Source: Diphasiastrum complanatum
Lineage: Eukaryota > Streptophyta > Lycopodiopsida > Lycopodiales > Lycopodiaceae
NCBI GenBank assembly: GCA_029204225.1
Contig: CM055111.1
Coordinates: forward strand, 11,607,999-11,671,998
Length of the DNA stretch: 64,000 nucleotides
Reading direction: 5' to 3'
Both the position numbers and the translations under genes were made by a program. Position 1 is the first letter of the stretch, and each line of letters begins with the position of its first letter. The notes under the pieces were generated by a model, which saw nothing but the letters and a program-made list of their open reading frames with translations, did no database searches and was not told where the DNA came from. Of this stretch, positions 10,310 to 25,120 are shown piece after piece.

Positions 10310-11480
10310 TGGATCTCGAATCATTGAAAAAATTCGAGTCCTTGAAAAAATTCAAGCCATTGGAAAAATTCGAGTCTTCAAAAAAATTCAAGTCTGTGGA
10401 AAAAAAAAATCGAGTCTTTGAAAAAATTTGAATCTTTGAAAAAATTCGAGAATTTTGAAAACTTCGACTTAATAGTACAAAGGATCCTTCCATCCTTCGA
10501 AAAAATTTGAGTTGACAGTTTGATCCTTTGGAAAAATTCAATCTTTGAAAAAATTCGAGTCTTTGAAAAAATTCGAGTCGTCGAAAAAGTCCGAAACTTT
10601 TCAAAAATTCAATCCTTTGGAGAAATTCGAGTCTTAAAAAAAATTTGAGTCATTTGAAAAATTTGATTCTTTGGAAAAAATCAGGTATTAGAAAAATTCA
10701 AGTCATTGGAAAAATTCAATCATTTGAAAATTTCGATCATTTACAAAAAATTTGAGTCTTTCCAAAAATTCGAGTCGGTCCAAAAAATTCGAGTCATTAG
10801 AAAAATTCGAGTCGACAAAAAATACGATCTTTTGAAAAAATTCAAGTCATTCAAAAATTTCAAATTATTGGAAAAAATCGAGTCATTTGCAAAATTCTAT
10901 ATTTTAAAAAAATTCGAATAAATGAAAAATTCGAGTCAGCGAAAAAATTTGAGTCATTGAAAAAATACGATTCTTTGAAAAAATTTGATCTATGGGAAAA
11001 ATTCGAGTCTTTCCGGAAATTCGAGTAGATCCAAAAATTCAAGTCTTTTCAAAATTTGAATCGTTCGAAAAAATTTGAGTCGTTCAAAAAATTTGAGTCA
11101 TTCAAAAAAATCGAATCTTTGACAAAATTTGATTCTTTTGAAAAATTCGAGTCATTGACAAAATTTGGCTCATTGACAAAATTAGAGCCATTGGAAAAAT
11201 TTGAGTTATTGGAAAAATATGATCCTTTGGAAAAATTCGATCCATTGAAAAAATTGAGTCGTTACAAAAAAAAAAATTGTCTTTCGAAAAGTTCGAGTTC
11301 CGAAAAATTCGAGTCTTCCGAAAAATTCGAGTCTTTTGAAAAATTCGAGTCTTAAAAAAAATTCAAGTCTTCCAAAAAATTTGAACCTTCAAAAAAATTT
11401 GAGTCTTCAAAAAAAATCGAGTCGTTTGAAAAATTCGAACCTTTGGAAACATTCGAGTCTTTGGAAAACCTTGAGTATTC
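10310..11480 (+). repeat. 18-bp minisatellite, about 60 degenerate copies, encoding a hexapeptide repeat
   Basis: The consensus is close to GAGTCTTTGGAAAAATTC, repeated with few indels over nearly 1.2 kb. Because 18 is a multiple of three, long open frames arise, for example 10706-10921 and 11056-11355 (+), which read as repeats of the type K-F-E-S-F/L-E/K. Frames on the minus strand (10290-10604) read as repeated N-F-F-x-D-S. No start region, flanking domain or splice context indicates a real gene. The 5' and 3' flanks share GTTGACGGAC. Confidence 0.85.
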
Positions 11481-11580
11481 CTATTCACATTTGGGTGATG
11501 GGCAGTCCTATTGCGATCTAAAATGGTCGGAAGTTGACGGACGACCAAGTAACGTGTTCATGATGGTCGATTACCCTTGA

Positions 11581-14100
<2,520 letters not shown>

Positions 14101-14129
14101 TTAAAAAAATTCAAAGGTGCAGCAGCTTA

Positions 14130-15320
14130 TCACAATAGCCCTGTGTAACCGAGAGTCTCTTGCTTGCTCTTTTCAGTTTTTCTTCTATCAAGAGATTTCT
14201 CGTAGTCGTCCTTCTTCCCGATGGCTTCAAATGTGATGAATCTTGTCTTTGTGCCCAACGAAATAGGTCCTAGGTATGGCCTTATTCCAAGTATGAGCTT
14301 ATTTTCATACCACTTCTCGATCATCTGCACGTACTGACTGGAAGTAAATGCAGCTCGGAAATAAAGTCTGGCCATCATTAGATGTGCATCTTTTGATTGC
14401 AAAGGTTGATTTACATCCAACTTTATGGGTGGTAGCCCCTTATCCCAGTAGCACTCCAATGTCATGAGACTGGTTTTGTTTTCTCCCAAGGATCTCTTCT
14501 CTTAATTGGTGCATAGTAGGGGTCGACCCTTTTCCAACTTGGTGCCCTTAGGTACTCCTAAAGCTGCTCATCATTATTCAGCATCATCCTCCAGGAGGGT
14601 TGTGGACGTAAGGCGTTCACGAGGCTGCTGAGCTTTGGATATTCTTCTGTAGTTACTTTTTTTGCCCCCCCTCGTTCTTCTTTCTTATATGTCTTCTGGA
14701 ATTCGCCAGATTCTTTTCGATCGTCATACCTTTTTTTTTCTTTTCTATGGATTTCTTGGACAGATTTCTTGAGGGCCTTGCCAAATAGTCGTCCAAGGTT
14801 ATGGCACTCTTCATATCAAGAATCCTTGGTGTTGAACCCTAGGACTTTGATCCAGTGAAGATATCGCTCTTTTCTTCTGGAGAGGATGAAGAAAGTCCCA
14901 TAGTAGACTGCACAATCTCATCAAGTGGACCTTGATCTAAAAAATTAAAATTAGGTGGTAATGGAAGCAAAAACAGTTTACGAGTGGAGGGTAGTGGGTT
15001 AGTTATGAGATTATACTGAGCTGTTGGTGAAATGAATTGTTTTAGAAAATGGTCATCAATTTTAAGAGACGATGTAGGGGGTATGGTGTTAGAAGTGGAT
15101 GTGGTTGAACAAGCGAATGGAAGTGCTGAAGGTTGGTAGGATGAAAATGGTTCAGAAAAACAAGAAGGCGGGTGGGGCAACTGGGTATAAGTGGAGTCGT
15201 CCACGGCAGGTTTGAGGAGAGAGCCAACTGTGGAACCTTGATATGGCATGCCAAAACCTGCACCTCGTTGGTTGATGGATCAGCTTTGCTTAGGAGCTCC
15301 AGCATCATCATTATTGTCAT
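14130..15320 (-). pseudogene. Retroelement-associated open frame, shorter relative of the 16159-17927 protein, broken
   Basis: Read from 15320 leftward. A Pro/Ser/Thr-rich N-terminal part (best frame 15249-14839, beginning MPYQGSTVGSLL) is followed, after stops and frame changes, by a conserved part that includes the frame 14489-14130. Two features tie it to the minus-strand protein at 16159-17927. Near 14540-14500 a D-P-Y-Y-A-P followed by an arginine pair matches D-P-Y-Y-V-P-M-P-R-R there, and MARLYFRAAF (14378-14349) matches VARLYFRTAM there. It lies just downstream, in the same orientation, of a complete-looking LTR (15450-16108), which is the position of a first gene such as gag. I see no zinc knuckle or protease. 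The function is unknown; gag-like or additional retrotransposon ORF are the two options. Confidence 0.45.
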
Positions 15321-15449
15321 CTTTTTTTTGCACTAATATGCATGCATGTAGTGGGTTTCTTTCCTTGCCTATCCTCAACCCAAGATCTAATCAATCTAGC
15401 ATCAAGGAGATGAAGTTAGTTGTCACGGGTAGGTTCGTTCCCATGAGAG

Positions 15450-16108
15450 CGATAGTATAGTTCAGATTTCAACATGAATGAAGGATCTAACACTAACATC
15501 CATTAACACTAAGCATTAACACTACATCCATTAACCCTACTTCCATTAACTCTAAATCCACAACAATGATAGAAACTTACTCTTTCTTTCTCTCCCTTTC
15601 TCTCTCACAGAAAGCATAAAAAATAGCAATTCCAATAATGATCAAATCCAGCAATTAGCAAAATCCAAAGAAAGCATGAGAAATGGAGGAAAAGAGAGGA
15701 AGAGCAAGGACATTCATCATTCCATTTCTAAAGAGAACCAGTCTGCTTTATTGAAATGAGGCAATGAACATCAAGAGCAACTCGAGTTGGTCCCTTTTTA
15801 TAGTAGAGAGGAGGACCCTGGCCTCTGAATCCTATTGGTCCAGTCTTGCCTCTCTTCTTATTCAAACTTAAAAAAGTGTGGGAACCATCAAAATTGGAGG
15901 GAAACCCAACTTTATTCACTAACTTGACATTTAGGCCCTACGGCATTAAAAGTCTCGCAAAAAGGCCTAAAGTTCTTTTTTTAACTTTTAACTGATCAAA
16001 CAAATAACTATGTGATCATTGGGTTGGACTTACACATGTAGGGTGCCAAATCCTTCTCACTGATTAACTAGGGTTAGGGTTGTCTTGGGATCCGCAAACC
16101 CTCCAACA
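15450..16108 (-). repeat. LTR, minus-strand orientation, with U3, TATA box and polyadenylation signal
   Basis: On the minus strand the segment begins TGTTGGAGGG at 16108, directly after a purine-rich tract GGTGGGAGATAC (16109-16120) of polypurine-tract type. It has a TATA box (TATAAAAA, about 15795-15803) and AATAAA (about 15747-15752) some 50 bp further, the usual spacing of an LTR R region. About 290 bp of its U3 (15775-16065) match, in inverted orientation, the plus-strand segment 17877-18165. The left boundary near 15450 is not certain. Confidence 0.6.
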
Positions 16109-16158
16109 GTATCTCCCACCAAAACTGGTGGCGGTCCCATGACATTTGCAATATGTAG

Positions 16159-17927
16159 TTATTGGGGAATTTTATTGGCTTTGCACCGAATTTTGATTAA
16201 ATGATACTGCACCTTCTCCATAAAGTCGAGGCATGCAATATTGAAATCCAAATTGTGGGACAGAAAACAACGGTGGGCTCCGGCAATCCACTTGGAGGTT
16301 GTCCATGAGGTGAAGCGGGATTCCCAAGAGCCTCCCATCATAGCCGTACGAAAGTAGAGACGAGCAACCGACAACTAATCTTTGATTTGGTCCGAGGCCA
16401 TCGGCTTATTTGGATTGAATGCCAGAGGAGGGAGGCAATCGTCCCATTTGGTTGCCACTAATGCCAACAGAGTTAGATCTTTAGCAAACATTGCCGATTG
16501 TCGTACCGTTGGATCTGGAGAGTGGACATACTCTCTCTGATATGCTTGTAAAGCATGGTGGAAGTCCACTGAAATGGTCCAATTGTAAGGCTGATGGATG
16601 ATTGGCCAATTGGACGTACGGATGGTGATTTTGTCCATAGCCAACCCCAAATCTTTCTATTTATTTCTTCGCGGCATTGGCACGTAATAGGGATCTATCC
16701 GCAACTGGCGAGGGCTGGCGACATAACTCCTAATCGATTCCAAAGTTTTTTCAAAAATCGTGATTCTCCATGTCGGCTGCCCTCCCAATGCAGGTATTTT
16801 GTCCAACTCTTTGTCGGCCTCGATTTTGGAGGTCTTAAGTTTCATAACCCATCCACCAGGCGAGGACTCATGCGGATGTTGCTTTAAGAAGGTCTGGACC
16901 TGGTCCTCGACGCTGATGGGCCTTCTGAATAGAGGTTTTGTTCTTGATGAGGATGGACCTGCTTGTACTGCCGGTATGGTTGGCGGTTGATCTGCTATAT
17001 CTGGAGCTCCCCCCTGGTCCATGCTCGAATCAATCCCTGCATCTATTGGTACAGCTTCTTGGCGCGGGGGGGGGGGGAGAATTGCGGCATGACCGAGACG
17101 AGGATTTGTGGTCCAGCTTCCAACACTTGAGCGGTTGCTTTTTCATAGGCGGTGATCGTCTCTTTTGCCTTGGCCAACTTGGTTGAAGCTGCTCCTTTGA
17201 ACCTATCAAAGCGGCCTTGGAATCCTTGAAGGGCCACTTTGTATGTCTCCACTTTTATGAATAAATACTCAATCTCCGTCGGTGTGACCGGATGATCAGG
17301 TATTTGCGTTTGCAAATAGGCATCACGCTCAAGGGTGGTCGCATCCAATTCACCTTGAAGCCGCATGCGATCTTGTTCAGCCATTTGTAATTGCCCCTGT
17401 AGCAGCTGCACCTGTTGCTTGGCATCTTGCACTACCTGATCTACCTGATCTTGTGCGATTGTCAGGGCGTTTTGCAGGGAGCTGATGTAATTTTCCAAGC
17501 GATCAGCTTGTTGCTGGGCCAACTTTTTTTCGCTTTCAGTCTTATCTTCATGTTGTTTGGCTATCTTCAACTCTCGATCCAGTTGGACAATTTTTTGGCT
17601 GATTAGAGTGTTTTCGGACCCCAGATCAGAGATTCTCTGTTCCATTTTCTTCTTCTTATCCAGCATAGACTAGATTAGTTGCCCAAGGCTTGAAACCAGT
17701 CCTAGAGCATCATCAGAATCGATGGTCGTGGCGGCGACAGCAGCAGGAGGACCTGATGGTACCGTCCTCGGTTGGCGTGGTATAGGTGCCACGGTCTCTT
17801 CTTCTTCAAAAATATCCTCCTCTTCAAACCCTTCAGACACTGTGGCGCCGAACTGTTTTGGTGATACCCTAACCCTAGTTAATAAGTGAGAGAGATTTGG
17901 CACCCTGCATGTGTAAGTCCAACCCAA
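16159..17927 (-). pseudogene. Retroelement-associated coiled-coil protein of unknown function, broken by three TAG stops and one frameshift
   Basis: Read on the minus strand, this is one long frame with TAG stops at 17670-17672, 16657-16659 and 16375-16377, and a frameshift at a run of about 12 C (plus-strand G run near 17068-17080). Order: a Glu-rich start (FEEEDIFEEEE) and an Ala/Pro linker. Next comes a heptad-like coiled coil of about 110 residues from 17666 on (MLDKKKKMEQRISDLGSEN...), rich in Leu, Gln, Lys and Glu, then a predicted helical part. After the frameshift follows a compact segment with ISVEDQVQTFL, DPYYVPMPRR and VARLYFRTAM. It ends at the TAA at 16159-16161, about 40 bp before a polypurine-like tract and an LTR in the same orientation. 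That fits the last gene of an element, or the only gene of a gag-only non-autonomous element. I recognise no family, zinc knuckle, transmembrane segment or signal peptide. The segment after the coiled coil is shared with the frame at 14130-15320. Confidence 0.5.
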
Positions 17928-18165
17928 TGATCACATAGTTATTTGATTAATTAGAATGTTAATAAAAGGACTTTAGGCCTTTTTGTGGGACTTTTAATGT
18001 CGCAGGGCTTAAATGTCAAGTTAGTGAATAAAGTTGGGTTTCCCTCCAATTTTGATGGTTCTCACACTTTTTTAAATTTGAATAAAAAGAGAGGCAAGAC
18101 TGGACCAATAGGATTCAGAGGCCAGGGTCCTCCTCTCTACTATAAAAAGGGACTAACTAATTGTG
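17853..18165 (+). repeat. Truncated LTR (U3 with TATA box), plus orientation, fused to integrase
   Basis: This is the inverted partner of 15775-16108: about 290 bp match in reverse complement, including CACATAGTTATTTG, AAAGTTGGGTTTCCCTCC and the TATA box (TATAAAAA at 18141-18148). The match ends at about 18165. The sequence then passes directly into the tail of a Ty3/gypsy RNase H, so R and U5 are missing and the junction is a rearrangement. Its first 75 bp overlap the N-terminus of the minus-strand coiled-coil frame. Confidence 0.65.
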
Positions 18166-19451
18166 GTCAAAAAGGAGAAGCAACATTATCTAGCCGATCA
18201 CGTTTCATGAATTGAATCCGCACTAGTTAATACTGAAGTGGATGATGAACTGCCAGATGCTGCGTTGTTCTATGTTGAAGCAATACCTGAGTGGGCGACA
18301 GATATTGTTGAGTACCTGATGCTAGGACAACCGAATGACTCTTTGACAAAAGTACAGAAAAGACAATTGATTCATAAGGCTCAACCTTATCAATTAATTG
18401 CAGGACAATTGTATCATCGTGGATCAGATAATATTTTACAAAGATGTGTTTTACCGCATGAAGTACTAGATCTAATCATGTTTTCACATGATGTGATGTC
18501 TGCCAATGAGCACGACAGCCTACTTGACAAAATTATGAACCCCTACATCCGATTTTATCGCAAGCACCGTTTGAAAAATGGAGACTGGATTATGTTGGTC
18601 CTATTCATCCCGCTGCTCAAGGATCTCAGGCTCGATACATTATCGTCGCAACCGATTATATGACCAAGTGTGTTGAAGCCAAAGCTGTCAAAGTAGCTGA
18701 TGCGAAATCTACGGCCAAGTTTCTATATGAAAATATTATAACCAGATTTGGATGTCCGATCAAAATTGTCAGTGATCGGGGTACACACTTTGTTAATCAA
18801 ACAATAAAGTGTTTACTGGAAGATTTTTTTGTATAACACAGATTTAATACTCCCTATTATCTCAGAGGGAATGGCTAAGCTGAATCTTCCAATAAGATTC
18901 TTTGCACCATTATGACAAAGACAGTTGAAGCGAGTCGGTCTGATTGGAAACATAAACTGTATGCAGCATTATGGGCATTCAGAACTGCTCACAAAAATAG
19001 TACAAATCAAACACCTTTTCAACTGGTTTATGGTCAAGATGTTGTTATACCAATTGAATTTTTAATCCCATCTTTACGCATAGCAGCAACAGAATGATTA
19101 AATGATGATCAGTCTTTACAACTTTGTCACGATGCGTTGCACAAATTATGTGAAACCCGATTGATGACAGTTCATGCCTTAGCAGCAGAGAAAGCCCGCC
19201 GCAAGGCATGGCACGATCGGCGATTGCACAAGAAAGATTTGGAAGCAGGAGATCTTGCATTGATGTACAAAACCAAGCTGATCAAGGGTAAGTTGAAGTT
19301 TACTGGGGAAGGCCCGTATAAAGTGAAGGAAATCTTGAACTATGGCGCAGTAATTCTTGAGCACTTGGATGGAAAACGATTTGATACTCCGGTAAATGGC
19401 AGTCGATTACGCAAGTTTCGACAGTCTGCTCCGCCAGTTCAGCAAGCCTGA
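18166..19451 (+). pseudogene. Ty3/gypsy polyprotein fragment: RNase H tail, integrase core and C-terminus
   Basis: Begins with the end of RNase H (YLADHVS then TGA at 18208-18210, where this family normally has L-S-R) and a linker (18238-18480) ending in RCVLPHEV. The zinc-binding part of integrase is mostly missing. In a shifted frame the integrase core starts at 18579 (DYVGPI, VATDYMTKC with the first catalytic Asp) and continues through IVSDRGTHF (second Asp) to AESSNK (the Glu), giving a D,D-35-E arrangement. Stops lie near 18835 and 18875, with a TGA after AATE at 19097. The frame 19137-19451 gives the C-terminal SH3-like part (LEAGDLALMYKTK, FTGEGPYKVKEIL) and ends QSAPPVQQA. No chromodomain follows. 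Deletions, frameshifts and stops make it inactive. Confidence 0.8.
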
Positions 19452-20440
19452 TCTCAATATATTTTTTCATTTTATTTGTTTTCAATTTTTTGTTTTCAGT
19501 ATTTAATTTGCTGACTTTTTTTAGAAAAGGACAGTTGAAAAAAATAATAATAAGGAAAGATTGATGAGCAAAAGTCAGGAAGTCATCAGCATAAGAAAAC
19601 GGAAGCATAGTATTTTGATGGAAAATGACTTAGAAAACCACTATTTTGGGTCGATTTGGCCAATATAGTATCAAAAACCTTTGTTGAGCTCTCAGACTGT
19701 ACATCCACCCTTGATTTATCTAAATTGAGGTGGGCGAAGGTCTCTGACAAGAGAAAATGCAATTTTTGAGTCAGGCGAATGTTCAGTGATATGCCATTTT
19801 GGGAGCCTCCGTCGAGCATCATAACGTCATTATGAACCTTCGTCGACCTGCTAGATGATCTTAAAATGTCAAAATTAGGTTGTCCATGGGTTCAGATTGT
19901 GGGAAAAAGTATTTATGACAGTACTTGGGTGAAGGACCCTCCTGGGCGAAGGTTCATCCTTTGTCAGCCCTGAAAAACATTCGCCTGATAGGTTCAGATC
20001 CCTAGAAACCTTCGTCGAGATTTTTATAGCCTATTTTTACAATACTGTACATGCTTGCAAATTTCTACTATTCAGTGTAATGGACCCACCAAATTCACCT
20101 ATAAGTTGGTTGAATTCGATTCATTCCTCACTTGTGCTAGCGAAGCTCTTGCGAATTTTTCTTGCGACCAAAGCCTTCCAAATTTCCTGCATTGCCTTCT
20201 GATACACTCTCACGCAGTTATCATTCCTTTCTGATCATCATGTCTTCTACCGATACTTTCCAATCTCCGCGCTATACTATCCATCGTGATGTCCCATCTG
20301 CAACGGACATTATGATTCTTCCTAGCACAAGCATGGTCACTCAGTGGATGAACCTTGCGGAGCCTCTACTTACTATAATGGTATTCATGAGAGAGCCTTT
20401 TTGGGACGCATCAATATGGATTTCATCACTTATACAAATG
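19452..20440. other. Stretch downstream of the integrase fragment, possibly element 3' region
   Basis: No recognisable gene. Repeated short phrases (CCTTCGTCGA, GGGCGAAGGTTC and variants) between about 19730 and 20030 suggest untranslated retroelement sequence or an LTR. The open frame 20162-20554 (+) has no protein-like motif I can name. Confidence 0.35.
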
Positions 20441-20444
20441 ATCA

Positions 20445-20660
20445 ATTTACATTGGGTCGAAAATATAGTCAGGGTCAAAAAAATCAGACCCGATTCGTCC
20501 CGATCTAGGGTCAAAGACGCCCGAATAATTCTGCCTCGATCCTATCCGATCTAGGGTCGAAAAATCTCTATTTGTTAGGCTTGACATTGGGTTGGAAAAA
20601 TTTGATACTAGATTTTTTGATCTTCTGAAAAACTCGAGCCTTCCATTTTTTGGGTTTTGT
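20445..20660. repeat. Short repeats GATCTAGGGTCRAA and relatives of the 18-bp minisatellite
   Basis: CCCGATCTAGGGTCAAAGAC (about 20500) and TCCGATCTAGGGTCGAAAAA (about 20548) recur about 48 bp apart. The following TTGGAAAAATTTGA...GAAAAACTCGAGCC resembles units of the minisatellite at 10310-11480. Confidence 0.45.
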
Positions 20661-20696
20661 AAAGTTTTCAAGATGCTAATTAATAATTGGATTTGA

Positions 20697-21252
<556 letters not shown>

Positions 21253-21503
21253 ATGAAAGAATTAAAGGTAACCAACATTCCCAATTCTAGGAAGGTGTGT
21301 AGCCCTTGTTTTCTTCCATTAAAGACGTGGTTCAATTGTTTCTTGTTGGACGATTAGTTCCACAAGAAAGCCCAAATGTCGTAGGGAGGGAGCATGTGGT
21401 GACATTCTAGAGTAGGATATAACCGTTCGGTTTGGGAGTTTAGGTTAGCACTCTACTATGACCTTTTTTTTTTTTTCTCCTCATGTGTTAGGTTTTAGAG
21501 TTT

Positions 21504-21506
<3 letters not shown>

Positions 21507-21544
<38 letters not shown>

Positions 21545-21630
21545 TGTCGTTCGTATATGTTTCATGTTTACCAGTTCATGATACCCTACTTTGAAAGATC
21601 TTAATTTATTCATGTGTGTGTGTGTGTGCA
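21507..21630. repeat. (GT)n microsatellites
   Basis: A GT run of about 37 bp at 21507-21543 preceded by AGAGTTTAGG, and a shorter one at about 21615-21628. Confidence 0.9.
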
Positions 21631-21659
21631 TGCGCAGTTCCCGTAGTATAGTCTGACCT

Positions 21660-23420
21660 TTTATAGGTATTGAGTCAAAGTTACGAGGGCAATACCAACA
21701 TATAAATCATTTTTCCATCTCCAATCAATCACAAACCATAACACCTAACAATATTGGTGAACACACGAATCCATTGAGGATGCAAGGGGGGCTACCTGGC
21801 TCCTCGATCGAGTTGTCTGTGCTGATTGGGTGTCTTGCCTAAAAATGGAGAGACCAAAGAGACATATGGTGTGCAGACCGTTGACGTTCTTGATTTCGAA
21901 GTAACAGCATTTTTTTCTCTCTTCGATGCTACAAACCGTCAGACTCAAGGATTGCCATAGGCCTATACACCATGTTCCTCTTTGATCTCTTCATATATAG
22001 GATAGACACCCCCTTGTTACGTACAAGTCACTTGCGTGGCTGGTGAGCCTCCTATTGATGTCTACTCCTCAATGTGGTTTAATTTGGGTTATCATTGTTG
22101 TTTGAACTAGAAATGGTCATGAATATGACAATACATATGTGTTGGTATTGACCTCTGCCCACTTGTACAGAGCTGTAATCAGATTAAGTATAACGAAATA
22201 TACAAGTCAATAATGCAGGTGATCATAAAACAATAGCAGACGTAACCACGTGCTTCACAAAGCTAATCACAATCTGTAAAGGTGATGAACCATCTGAAAG
22301 AAAGAATCAATGTGCGAAGGCATCTACAATGTCTGTCTTTGAATTACAAGTCATGCCTTGTTCAATCTTCTGTTGTTGCTGAATACTGAGATGGTATTTA
22401 ATATATACATAAGTTTTACAGGTGTGCAGATGAAGAAGGTACAAAAGTGGTTGTGCTGTCCATGGGAGATCGTGGGTGGCTGCTGTCGTTGTCAAATCTG
22501 ATTGCACAGTGCATGGAACAAGCGTGAGAAGGCCGTGACGTCGGGCTTCGCTAAAATCCACGTTGGTGAAAATGCGAAAATCGCGACACTCCGTCCAATG
22601 CCTTAAAAAAGGATTTGCAAGGTACCTTCGTCTTTCTATAAGGGCACCTTTGGCATTTGTAGGGCAGTGTCGCATTTTTTGCCTGTCATAAATTACGTGT
22701 AAAAACACAATGTCGCATTTTTTGCCTGTGAAAATTTACTTGTATTTATGCAGACTGCAGCGACAAACAGTTCAAATATGCAGACTGTGCGACAACACGA
22801 GTAAAAATGCAGAATGGAGGCAGATTAACATAGGATTTAGGAGAGTAGAGGAGATAAATCCAACAAAGATAAGTATCTTGATTAGAAATTTTTTTCATGG
22901 ATTCTGATAATCTGATATATAAAACATTTGATAATTGTTTCTGTCAATTAATTCAGATAGTTCCATTGCATGTGTTATAACACAAATCGATCAGAGTTCT
23001 CATTTTGTAGCCAACTGAAGTTTTCACTTCATGCGATTGTACTCCTTGTGGATATTAATCGGAGTACATTTTGTCTCCACTCAATTGTTGCTCCATTGCA
23101 CATTCTTTATTCCTTCATTGTGAACATTCCACTACTAACCGTGCGCTTCCGATCCTACTGCCCACTCGCTCAAGCTTCCGCTCACAAACCCACTAATTTT
23201 CGACAGTGAGGAGTGGCTATGGTGATTGATTGATGTGATCTGCATACTGCACTAAATTCTATCGAAATTTCAGCTATTTTGTACATGGATAACAACTGAC
23301 ATTCAGCATTGATGACACCTATAGTCTTCCTAAGTGTGTTAACTTGCGTAGTTTTGTCTAGTGAGATGGTGGTAGGTACCAACTGGATGTCTTGAAATAG
23401 GTTTTGCTTTACGGTGCTTT
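21660..23420. other. Intergenic stretch
   Basis: No recognisable gene. GTCGCATTTTTTGCCTGT occurs twice about 43 bp apart near 22668 and 22711. The frame 22307-22708 (-) is 133 residues long but has no family features and ends in low-complexity sequence. Confidence 0.4.
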
Positions 23421-23429
23421 ATTCCTGGA

Positions 23430-25120
23430 CTCAAGATTCCTCTAATTTAAGCACTCAATGGGCAATCTTAACTGACAAGAGGCAAATTGAGCTATCTCAA
23501 ATTATAGACATCAAATTCAATAGGGTGAGTTCCATAAAAAAAGGATTGAGCTCGAGTTGTTTAAATGTGCTAAAGTAAAGATTCCTTGGATTTGATCACT
23601 CAATTGGCAATCTCAAGTTATAAGGGCCAAATTTGAGATACTTGAAGTTATAGACATTAAAATCTCATGTGGTAGGGTCCAATTTCATTGATAAGGAATC
23701 AAACTTGAGGAATCTGAATGCACTAATTTTGGGCAGTCATGACTATTGACGAGGACCAAATTTGATACTTCACATGTTTGGCATAAAATTCAAGTTATCT
23801 TGAGTGATAGACATGAAGTTTGAGTTATCTAGACTGATAGGCATCCATTTGAAATTACCTCAAGTGATAGGGGCCCATTCTATGAATATGAGATTGATAT
23901 GAATGATAAGGACCAAACTTCCATGTTATGAATCAAATTCCAACTAGCTTGAGTAAAAAAAATGAAAGGTTAGGTATCTACTATCCTCAACTCAAGATTC
24001 CTCCGTTTGACTGCTCAATGGACAAATCTCAACTATTACGGGCCATATTCGAGCCATTTTAATTAACAAACATTACATTTAAGCTATCTTATTTGATAGG
24101 GATTGGTTCCATCAATAAGGGCTAAAAATCAAGCAATTTGAATGCACTTGACTCAATATTGGTTTGATTTTGATCACTTGATGAATCATATTTAGTGATG
24201 AGGACCAAACATTGAGCTTTCTTAGGAATCAAATTCGAGATACCTCGAGTGATAGAAATGAAATTTAAGCCGTTTCGAGTGTACGGGAAATCTCATATTC
24301 ATACTTCTCATGTTTGGCATAAAATTCAAGTTATCTTGAGTGATAGACATGAAGTTTAAGTTATCTAGACTGATAGGCATCAATTTGAATTACCTCAAGT
24401 GATAGGGGCCAATTCTATGAATATGAGATTGATCTGAATGATAAGGACCAAACTTGCATGTTCTAAATATGAGATTGGTCTGAATGATAAGGACCAAACT
24501 TGCATGTTATGAATCAAATTCCAACTAGCTTGAGTAAAAAAAAAAGGACAATTTCAACTAATATGGGCCACATTTGAGCCATCTCAATTAACAAACATCA
24601 AATTCAAGCTATCTTACTTGATAGGGGCCGATTTCACCAATAAGGTGAAAATCAAGCAATATGAATGCACTTGATTTTTATCACTTGATGAATCATGTTG
24701 AGTGATGACGAACAAACATTGAGCTTTCTCATGTATAGGAATCAAATTCAAGTTACCTCGAGTGATAGAAATGAAATTTGAGCCATCTCGATTGTAGGGA
24801 AAAATCCATCAATAAGTCAGACCGAAATCAAGTGATTTGAGTGTCGTAAACTTGAGATTGATCAAGTTTGACACTCAATGAACTCTGTCGAGTGATTAGG
24901 ACCAAAATCACATGTTAGGCATCAAGTTTGAGCTAGCTTGATTCATTAGCATCAAATTTCAACTATCTAAAATTTTTAAGCTCGAGATTTCATAAATTCA
25001 ATCACTTTAGGATGGTAAGGGCCAAAATTGAGCCATAAAAACTAAAATTGCATGCTAGACATCAAAATTGAGTTATTCCGAGTGATAGGCATCAAATTTG
25101 CGCTATCCGATTTTCGTAAG
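23430..25120. repeat. Degenerate motif array containing a ~530-bp tandem duplication
   Basis: Phrases of the type GAGTGATAGRCATCAAATTTGAGCTATC recur throughout in diverged form. Within it, about 23766-24295 and about 24300-24815 are two copies of one ~530-bp unit: both contain CATGTTTGGCATAAAATTCA, AGTGATAGACATGAAGTTT, ATGAATATGAGATTGAT and TTCCAACTAGCTTGAGTAAA in order. The second copy carries a further ~55-bp internal duplication around GATAAGGACCAAACTTGCATG. There is no coding potential. Confidence 0.8.
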
